Below are positions 10,862 through 17,239 of a DNA stretch of 26,448 nucleotides, in pieces. Within the stretch, counting starts at the first letter, position 1, and every line of letters starts with the position of its first letter. The stretch is taken from positions 423,328 to 449,775 of the forward strand of contig BFEA01000267.1 of the NCBI GenBank assembly GCA_003427395.1, given 5' to 3'. Position numbers and translations under genes: made by a program. The stretch is from Chara braunii. Lineage: Eukaryota; Streptophyta; Charophyceae; Charales; Characeae. Under the pieces are notes generated by a model. The model ran no database searches. It was not told the DNA's origin and worked only from the letters and a program-made list of their open reading frames with translations.

Positions 10862-11248
10862 CAGTCGAATCATGCAGCACAAACCGAAGCAGCTGCTGCA
10901 GAGAATCACCTACTCACATCGCAAGTACAGAGTCTGACTGAGAAGTTCACACCCCCTCTGGGCGAGGGAGTCACTTCGACAAATGTCTCTCATCATCCTG
11001 AGAAGACAGACAGATTCATTCTGGACACAGCAGCATACCTATCACCTAGTAGTCCTGTTGCATCTGGTGCAGGCACTCCAAACAACGATGCACTTACTAT
11101 TTGGCAGATCGTGAAGGTGCTTACTTAGGCACAGGAGAAGACCAGTCACCAGAGAAGGCATAAAATGGACTTCAGAAAGAGAAATCTTAGTCCTGAGATC
11201 TACGACATGTACGTTCATGGAGCTGGACTCCGTACAAATGGCAACTAG
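10862..11248 (+). pseudogene. Broken gag-like ORF of an unknown element, copy 1
   Basis: One frame reads as protein for about 129 codons with a single stop (TAG 11126-11128) before the terminal TAG at 11246-11248. Recognisable stretches are ENHLLTSQVQSLTEKF near the start (helix- or coiled-coil-like), then SHHPEKTDRFILDTAAYL, LTIWQIVKVL and RRHKMDFRKRNLSPEIYDMY. The frame has no ATG at its visible beginning, so the upstream part is lost or lies in another frame of the tandem repeats. It aligns with 22863-23150, where the stop position is a Trp (VLSWA). I do not recognise the family; gag-like is a descriptive label from the position after a low-complexity region and the lack of enzyme motifs. 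Confidence 0.45.
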
Positions 11249-11403
11249 TGTACTTCAAACCACTGCCACCAGTACTCGGCCCAGCTATCGGCAGTGGAAA
11301 AAAATTAGAGTAGAAACATTTCTAGTCGGATGAATCTGGGCGCTTGACCCGTACATTTCCTAAAATTGTGGCTTGTTAACGGGCACGACTTTAGACAGTA
11401 CTG

Positions 11404-11514
11404 GTGGTATACCACGTCGGGTGCATAAACCCGACCCAAGCAATCTTTGGGGTCCCCCAGAGGACCCAGGGTCTCCGGGTGCTATGTGACCCCCGTCTGC
11501 CGCGTCTGGGGACC
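11404..11514. repeat. Cluster of three inverted repeats
   Basis: GTGGTATACCAC (11404-11415) is a perfect palindrome. GTCGGGT-gcataa-ACCCGAC (11416-11435) is a perfect 7-bp stem with a 6-nt loop, directly adjacent. GGTCCCCCAGA (11451-11461) pairs with TCTGGGGACC (11505-11514) with one bulge. The cluster precedes an A run at 11645, so it may be the folded 3' region of a retroelement or the end of an inverted-repeat element. Confidence 0.6.
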
Positions 11515-11639
11515 ACCACAGTCTTACTACTCCGGCAATGGACAGGACAATTCAGTCGGGGCACAGGCAGGATAATCATCCCCTGGGTGGTAGTGTTGTC
11601 TGCTCTTATCAGCGACACTAACACCGGCGGGGGAGTGTT

Positions 11640-11644
<5 letters not shown>

Positions 11645-11672
<28 letters not shown>
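11645..11672 (+). repeat. Poly(A) run
   Basis: An A run of 28 follows the sequence GTGTTTTTGT. The segment just upstream (TCTTATCAGCGACACTAACACCGG...GTGTT) resembles 10213-10254 (TCTTATCAGCACCCCTAGCTCC...GTGTT), which also runs into an A-rich stretch. Two related 3' ends with A tails may therefore flank this element. Confidence 0.5.
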
Positions 11673-11688
11673 GATAATCGGGATAGGG

Positions 11689-11726
11689 CTGTCTCTTATA
11701 AACATCTAGATGTGTATAAGAGACAG
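11689..11726. other. Nextera mate-pair junction adapter (assembly artefact)
   Basis: CTGTCTCTTATAAACATCT (11689-11707) followed directly by AGATGTGTATAAGAGACAG (11708-11726) is the Tn5 mosaic end in inverted orientation back to back. The second half is a perfect mosaic end and the first half has one mismatch. This 38-bp structure is the circularisation junction of Nextera mate-pair libraries. It is not biological; the sequences on either side were joined in a library and are not neighbours in the genome. Confidence 0.96.
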
Positions 11727-11821
11727 GCCGATGACTTAACAATCATGATGGAGGCATCCTCATCCAACTTCGAAAAAATCAAAGCAATAATGGACAAATT
11801 TTCTGCTTTATCTGATATGCT
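11727..11821 (+). other. Misplaced LINE reverse-transcriptase fragment after the adapter
   Basis: These 95 bases are identical to 6927-7021, in the FADD catalytic region of the LINE, and end at the assembly gap. Since they start at the first base after the adapter, they represent the other side of a mate-pair read and not a second insertion at this place. They could come from this LINE copy or from a near-identical one elsewhere. Confidence 0.93.
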
Positions 11822-12656
11822 NNNNNNNNNNNNNNNNNNNNNNNNNNNNNNNNNNNNNNNNNNNNNNNNNNNNNNNNNNNNNNNNNNNNNNNNNNNNNNN
11901 NNNNNNNNNNNNNNNNNNNNNNNNNNNNNNNNNNNNNNNNNNNNNNNNNNNNNNNNNNNNNNNNNNNNNNNNNNNNNNNNNNNNNNNNNNNNNNNNNNNN
12001 NNNNNNNNNNNNNNNNNNNNNNNNNNNNNNNNNNNNNNNNNNNNNNNNNNNNNNNNNNNNNNNNNNNNNNNNNNNNNNNNNNNNNNNNNNNNNNNNNNNN
12101 NNNNNNNNNNNNNNNNNNNNNNNNNNNNNNNNNNNNNNNNNNNNNNNNNNNNNNNNNNNNNNNNNNNNNNNNNNNNNNNNNNNNNNNNNNNNNNNNNNNN
12201 NNNNNNNNNNNNNNNNNNNNNNNNNNNNNNNNNNNNNNNNNNNNNNNNNNNNNNNNNNNNNNNNNNNNNNNNNNNNNNNNNNNNNNNNNNNNNNNNNNNN
12301 NNNNNNNNNNNNNNNNNNNNNNNNNNNNNNNNNNNNNNNNNNNNNNNNNNNNNNNNNNNNNNNNNNNNNNNNNNNNNNNNNNNNNNNNNNNNNNNNNNNN
12401 NNNNNNNNNNNNNNNNNNNNNNNNNNNNNNNNNNNNNNNNNNNNNNNNNNNNNNNNNNNNNNNNNNNNNNNNNNNNNNNNNNNNNNNNNNNNNNNNNNNN
12501 NNNNNNNNNNNNNNNNNNNNNNNNNNNNNNNNNNNNNNNNNNNNNNNNNNNNNNNNNNNNNNNNNNNNNNNNNNNNNNNNNNNNNNNNNNNNNNNNNNNN
12601 NNNNNNNNNNNNNNNNNNNNNNNNNNNNNNNNNNNNNNNNNNNNNNNNNNNNNNNN
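11822..12656. other. Assembly gap (835 N)
   Basis: All bases are N. The left edge is a chimeric mate-pair read and the right edge is a GA microsatellite, so the gap size and even the join are doubtful. Open frames that cross this gap mean nothing. Confidence 0.98.

Positions 12657-12720
<64 letters not shown>
12657..12720. repeat. (GA)n microsatellite
   Basis: About 32 uninterrupted GA units abut the assembly gap; the true array may be longer. Confidence 0.97.
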
Positions 12721-12726
<6 letters not shown>

Positions 12727-12830
12727 CAGCATGATGTGATCCTTGATTCCTTGCGCATTAACTTGTGCTGTAAGCCATGGAGCAAAAGGGAAGCACGAGG
12801 TCATGTCGAGGTGACCAGGGCAAACAGATG

Positions 12831-12867
12831 GATTGGCCGGATTGGCCGGATTGGCCGGATTGGCCCA
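12831..12867. repeat. 9-bp tandem repeat (ATTGGCCGG), about four copies
   Basis: The word GATTGGCCG repeats with exact 9-bp spacing, the last copy ending GGCCC. The flanking sequence 12721-13000 shows no gene. Confidence 0.9.
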
Positions 12868-13243
12868 CCATTCGGATACATTTTAGAGCTAGACCCATCA
12901 TAGACTGTGAGGCAAAATTTTGAAGCTTAGGCAAGCCTATGCTGCCATAGACATCCCTCACGCACAAAGCCTATCATAATCATGATTATGGCCGTTCTAC
13001 TCTAAAACAACTGCAGTGACAGTGTTGCAGCTATATTAAATTTCAGGGAAGTCCTGTTACAGTAGTAAGTGTTACAGTGCAGTCCTTGAGAAAATTTAAT
13101 GTATATATTAAAAAATAATAATAATAAAAAAAAATTGTATATGACAACAAGCGACAAAACATTGCAACTTGAATGAAGTTCCCATCCTGACAAAGTTCTT
13201 TTTTGCCCTGCCAAGTTGCCAACCAATCAACAAGTACATTCCC

Positions 13244-13245
<2 letters not shown>

Positions 13246-13272
<27 letters not shown>
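13246..13272. repeat. Poly(A) run
   Basis: An A run of about 27. The flanking DNA (13000-13380) is AT-rich with short AAT runs near 13115 and no supported gene. It could be the tail of a truncated retroelement, but no body is recognisable upstream. Confidence 0.7.
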
Positions 13273-13274
<2 letters not shown>

Positions 13275-13387
13275 AGTAATTTACCAATTTACCACCACTG
13301 TCACAGTGGGACAACAAACTCTGACTCAGCTCTATTAAACAATTTCCACCCCTATTGTCGTGGTTGTCTTCATCTCTACAAGTTTAA

Positions 13388-13825
13388 GAGGCTCGCCACA
13401 CAGGCTGTCGAATGTCAAAAATTTTCGACAGGTGTCAGAAAATTTTCAACAGTCGGGCCGTCGACAGTTTTGCCCCCCTTCGCCACATAGCCTGTCGAGG
13501 GGCGAGGTGGCCTGTACGGAGTTGTTACAGGGATGAATTTGTGCGCGCAAGTGGACGAGATGCCGATTCCGTTTTCGACAGCAACTGTTGACTACATACG
13601 GACAAACAGGCAACGACTGTCAGGGAGCAGTCCAGGAGAATGGAAAATCGGAGGCATTTTTCGAAAGGTGGGCGGGCCACTGTGGAATTTCCATCACCTG
13701 CAGGCTGGAGGAAACGGTTGCTGGAGGGCGGCTGTCGAAAGTGCCATCCTGACATCTTCGAAAGTCTGTGTGGCGATGCAAAATTGTCGAAAACCGGGTT
13801 TTCGACAGCCTGTGTGGCGAGCCTC
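13388..13825. mobile_element. MITE with perfect 25-bp TIRs, TAA on both sides (PIF/Harbinger-like?)
   Basis: The termini 13388-13412 (GAGGCTCGCCACACAGG...) and 13801-13825 are perfect 25-bp inverted repeats. TAA flanks both ends directly (13385-13387 and 13826-13828), which matches the 3-bp TWA target duplication of PIF/Harbinger elements. The interior holds many copies of TGTCGA or TTCGACA and two decayed inner copies of the TIR (about 13480-13500 and 13759-13778), as expected for subterminal transposase sites. At 438 bp it codes for no transposase and must be non-autonomous. The superfamily call rests on the 3-bp duplication, which could match by chance; the inverted-repeat structure itself is certain. 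Confidence 0.9.
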
Positions 13826-13910
13826 TAACTTGCCTGCTTGAGTCACTAAATTATCTGCCCTCAGGCTGAAGTGCTCTGTCTAGGAACAAGTCACACTCTT
13901 TCCCCCTGGT

Positions 13911-14290
13911 CATAATTAGAGGGGTAAGTGCGTTCGCGTCACATTGAAGTTTGAGTACTATCGAATGGGCAAAAAAAGTTTAAAAAACAACACGCGTCGG
14001 CAAAGAAAACCACGCCGAGTTCGAAAAGGCGACAGAAGTACCGACGGCCGTGGTGTCAGTCTGTCAGACCGGCGGGTGTCATAGTTACAGGGGTCGGCCG
14101 TGGCCTCAGAGGGGAAAAGAAAAGAAAAAGAAAATGCCCAATGGAAAGTTGGATACTTGTGGACCGAAATCGCTCATTTCGAGTTCAACTAGGTGTGTGG
14201 TTTCTTTGCCGGCGCGAGTTTTTCTTTGCCTTTTGGGTTTCAACTTTCAAAAACATGCCATGTCCGCCGTTACTTCTCATACTAATTATG
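13911..14290. mobile_element. Inverted-repeat (foldback-like) element
   Basis: The left part (about 13911-14047) and right part (about 14178-14290) are diverged inverted copies. The outer ends are CATAATTAG (13911-13919) and CTAATTATG (14282-14290), perfect inverted 9-mers. Inside, the reverse complement of the left arm has GTGGTTTTCTTTGCCGACGCG and the right arm has GTGGTTTCTTTGCCGGCGCG. A third relative lies at 2774-2880. The middle (about 14050-14175) is unrelated filler. No clear target duplication is seen, so the exact ends are uncertain. An 87-codon open frame inside it shows no motif and is not called. Confidence 0.55.
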
Positions 14291-14735
14291 TCCTGTACGA
14301 CTTTTTAAGTTAGTGTACTTCTAGTACCCATCCCATCATGTTGTGTATGGTACACACAGGTACTAACTGTCTGTTAATGACAAGTCGAGAGCTTGACTCC
14401 GAACGGAATCAAATGGACACAACAACGTCACGGGCTAGCCTACCCACTTCGAAGAAAAGAACTGCCTTAGGGCCTGGCTACACTACTCTGGAAATGTGCA
14501 ATACGAGAGTGAATGTTCCCCGAGAACATGGAAAGATGCACCGCCATGATTTTTATCTTTTGTGCTTGTCCAGAGTAGTGGAGCGAGGCCCTTAAAGTTT
14601 ACTGAACTGCTACCTTACCTGTTTTGGTAATTCACCATCCGATTCCGAGCTGATATGATACTCTTCATGATTTTTTTTATTTTTTTATTTTTTTTATTTT
14701 TTTTGTAGTCTTCATGAACCCTATAGTATACTCGA
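14291..14735. other. Unrecognised intergenic sequence
   Basis: An 85-codon open frame at 14338-14595 has no recognisable motif. Around 14590 GGAGCGAGGCCCTTAAAG partly echoes the inverse of CTGCCTTAGGGCC at 14462. From 14670 to 14704 the DNA is T-rich with ATTTTTT runs. I see no supported gene. Confidence 0.45.
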
Positions 14736-14753
14736 TTGAGTCGATTTCACAAA

Positions 14754-14799
<46 letters not shown>

Positions 14800-14812
14800 T
14801 TTGAGTCGATTT
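14736..14812. mobile_element. (AAT)n tract between perfect 12-bp direct repeats (possible tail-only retro-insertion)
   Basis: TTGAGTCGATTT occurs at 14736-14747 and again at 14801-14812. Between them lie only CAC and about 50 bases of A-rich AAT repeats. A 12-bp duplication flanking nothing but a simple A-rich tail is what an extremely 5'-truncated LINE or SINE insertion would leave. Replication slippage is another explanation. Confidence 0.5.
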
Positions 14813-14856
14813 AGTGTCAGAGTCTACGAACCTCAGGAGTTGGTCTCCTTTTCAGC

Positions 14857-14967
14857 CTACCGTCTTCACCCGAATAGAACGCCCGGTCACCATCGGTGCA
14901 TCTGGACAGAAAATGGCCCCAAATAGGGCTATAATGACCGGGCATTATATTCGGGTGAAGAGGGTAG
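14857..14967. mobile_element. Small hairpin element (111 bp, 33-bp inverted repeats)
   Basis: 14857-14889 and 14935-14967 are inverted repeats with 30 of 33 positions matching; the core is TCTTCACCCGAATA and its inverse. The loop is 45 bases. A related single arm occurs at 23527-23548 (19 of 22 identical to 14945-14966), so the sequence is dispersed and behaves as a MITE-like family. The flanks show no clear target duplication. Confidence 0.75.
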
Positions 14968-15049
14968 TATGAATGCTTGCTGACTTTCCCTAGGCTAACT
15001 GAAAGCCTGTTAAATCATCGACATTATGATCATAACGGTACCCTAGAAA

Positions 15050-15169
15050 GGCCCATAAGGACCATAATGGCCCCCATAAGGACCATAATGGCCCCCATAA
15101 GCACCATAATGGCCCCCATAAGGCCCCCATAAGGACCATAATGGCCCCCAGACCATAATGGCCCCCATT
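15050..15169. repeat. 21-bp minisatellite
   Basis: The unit AAGGACCATAATGGCCCCCAT repeats about five times, with one partial and one shortened copy. Open frames through it (Gly-Ala-Ile-Met-Val-Leu-Met repeats on the minus strand) follow from the 21-bp period. Confidence 0.92.
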
Positions 15170-15552
15170 TATGTATTGAGACAGGACTCGGTCTGGGATT
15201 GAGCATGCAAACGATGCAATCCCATATGTTCATAATTAACCAGTAAGTAACCATTATATACAGCACTGGCTTACAGCGATGCCGGGGAGGGACACATTCC
15301 TTGCTGCATTGCACCACCAAGGGTCTGACACCACTAGAGAACCCTAGAGTCTCAAGTGCGCCCTAACCCAAAAATAGTGATTGAAAAATACTTACTGCAA
15401 TCTCCGTTCCATGTGCACTTCACAAAATACTTGAAACGGCCGCACTTGAAACCAAACTCCACGGCTTGACCAATCCTGGACCAGGATCGCCTTTTGGAAA
15501 AAAAAGAAAAACAAAAAAAAGCCCCACTTGGAGTGCTGGCAGTATCCGCTGG

Positions 15553-15725
15553 CACTTGAACTCAAGGCTCCCGGGAGAGGTACCTTGAGCTCGAGTGCGA
15601 ATTTGCCCCAGCAGCACTTGTGTTTCGAGGGCTAGCACTAGAGAGCCAGAGAGTAGAAACAACTCCGCGGCCAGGTTAGGGTGAGGTCGAACGAAGAATT
15701 TTCCTTCAACCCTTGAGTTCAAGTG
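15553..15725. repeat. Perfect 15-bp inverted repeat
   Basis: CACTTGAACTCAAGG (15553-15567) and CCTTGAGTTCAAGTG (15711-15725) are perfect inverted repeats 143 bases apart. A third related word, CCTTGAGCTCGAGTG, lies just inside at about 15583-15597 and also pairs with the left arm. The surrounding 15170-15910 holds no supported gene. Confidence 0.6.
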
Positions 15726-16545
15726 GTGTCGAACGAGACCCCAAGTACATGGCCCCAGCCTTGCTGAAAGGAAACTCGTCGCCCATCCGAAAAAAGTGGG
15801 CACCCCTGGCTGCGTAGTCGATACAAGAAAAGAAATTGGGGGCCGCCGGCGTGTTTCGGCCTCTGACACGACCGCGCGGCCGATGTGAGGCGTGTACTGC
15901 TGGTTTAAGAGCCACAGAAGCCTTAATAGGATGTTAATACCTCAACCGACTCACACCATCAGTTCTCTTCCGCCCTTCTCCCTGCCAGTGGCCCTCTGAT
16001 TTACTTCACACCCTTCTACTATGCCTCTGGCAGTGTGTGTCCACTGCTGCTTGGACATGTTTCGTCTTGAAGATCGGCTCACGGAAAAGCACACTTGCAC
16101 GCCCGATGGAAATAACAATACTAGAAGAAGAGATGCAGCGCCCCCGAGCGTTCCAGGCGCCATCTGGACAGCGTAAAATATCGACAATGCCAATTTGATC
16201 ATCATTCCTATCTGTTTTTGCAGGTGGATTTAAAAAAAAAAAAAAAAACGTGGCAGTCAGCTAGACTAACTACTAGTCATTTAGAAAATGCTGTTGTTGT
16301 TAGTTAATGCAAATGAACGGAAAACTTGCTGAGTCCCGCCTACTAGCGGGTAATTTCCATTTCCTAAATTAAATATCAAATTCTTCTGTTGCAGTGGACC
16401 TTATGATTACTATATCCGAGGAATCATCTTGTGCCGTTTCTAACAGTACATGAATTCTGGATTAAAAATAAAAAAAAAATAAAAATCTGGATTATGTTCT
16501 TCCGTGGCAGCTCAGGACTAATGATGTACAACAAGAAGCCCCCAA

Positions 16546-16548
<3 letters not shown>

Positions 16549-16604
<56 letters not shown>

Positions 16605-16641
16605 NAAGAAGAAGAAGAAGAAGAAGAAGAAGAAGAAGAAA
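16549..16641. repeat. Poly(A) followed by (GAA)n
   Basis: About 55 A with one N (16605), then about ten AAG/GAA units. The N marks an unresolved homopolymer. The upstream 15910-16548 has two smaller A runs (16230 and 16467 areas) and no supported gene. Confidence 0.85.
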
Positions 16642-16730
16642 AAAGACTCTGTTTATGGACATGTTGAAATCTAGTAACCTGATTGTTATTGATGGCAGTC
16701 TGCCACAGGTAAGAAGAAGAATCAAGCAGG

Positions 16731-17127
16731 CCCACCCTATAGCCCACCCTATAGTTCAGTGACACCCTATAGCCCACCGCCCCATAGCCCACCCTATAGC
16801 CCACCCTATCTGTTGCCGTAAGCTAGTGATGGTAGCTTAGTACTGCAATCTCACATTGTCAATGACTGCAGTAAGTATCCATTACTTTGCCTGCTACGGT
16901 AAGCAGATGACCGTAACTTACAGCGGTGCCTCTCTTACAATGGCGTTCAACTACCTCGAGAGAGCGAAGCGGCCATGTACAAGGTGGCCGCTGTGCCCGG
17001 TGCCAGCTTCAATCAAGGTGGGCTATCGGGTGGGGCAATGTCTTCATAATTTTAGTACATAGGGCTATAGGCTGGGCTATAGGGTGGGCTATAAGGTGGC
17101 CTATAGGGTGGGCTATAGGGTGGGCGC
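16731..17127. repeat. Inverted minisatellite arms around a 206-base centre
   Basis: 16731-16810 repeats CCCACCCTATAG about six times. 17017-17035 and 17061-17127 repeat the exact inverse, CTATAGGGTGGG, about six times. All left copies face one way and all right copies the other, so the two blocks could fold into one long imperfect stem. This resembles foldback transposons whose arms are short tandem repeats. The array ends about 110 bases beyond the stop codon of the kinase gene. Confidence 0.75.
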
Positions 17128-17239
17128 ATGGGGGAAAATGTAGGTCAGTCAAAAGAGGCTTGGGGGGGTGGTGGGCAGGGGGGGCGGAGGAGGGCTGTCG
17201 GGGACGGACTATTTGTTTAGCTCGACGTTTCTTTCTATT

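Larger units (their letters stand above)
10135..11672 (+). mobile_element. Unrecognised repeat element with gag-like ORF, copy 1
   Basis: I group these sequences because a second locus (about 21873-23150) shows the same order: an A-rich simple stretch, a region rich in GCAAGCAACAAGGCAC-like words, then a diverged but alignable ORF. Here the parts are a GGGCCTGG/CCAGGCCC stem (10135-10142 with 10190-10197), an A-rich stretch (about 10254-10272), 61-bp tandem repeats (10438-10677), the ORF (about 10862-11248), a hairpin-rich segment (11404-11514), and an A run (11645-11672). The A run suggests retrotransposition, but no reverse transcriptase is seen. The element could be a non-autonomous retroelement or a fragment of a longer one. 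Both outer boundaries are guesses. Confidence 0.4.

Noticed and set aside
11727-11821. Second LINE insertion at 11.7 kb
   Set aside because: It starts exactly at the adapter junction and is identical to 6927-7021, so it is a library artefact.
11712-12804. Very long open frames on both strands
   Set aside because: They consist almost wholly of N, the GA microsatellite and the adapter-joined LINE fragment.
13533-13841. 102-codon open frame inside the MITE
   Set aside because: It runs through the right TIR and has no transposase motif; a 438-bp MITE is not expected to code.
15030-15320. Minus-strand open frame with Met-Gly-Ala-Ile-Met-Val-Leu repeats
   Set aside because: It is the 21-bp minisatellite, whose period is a multiple of three and so stays open.
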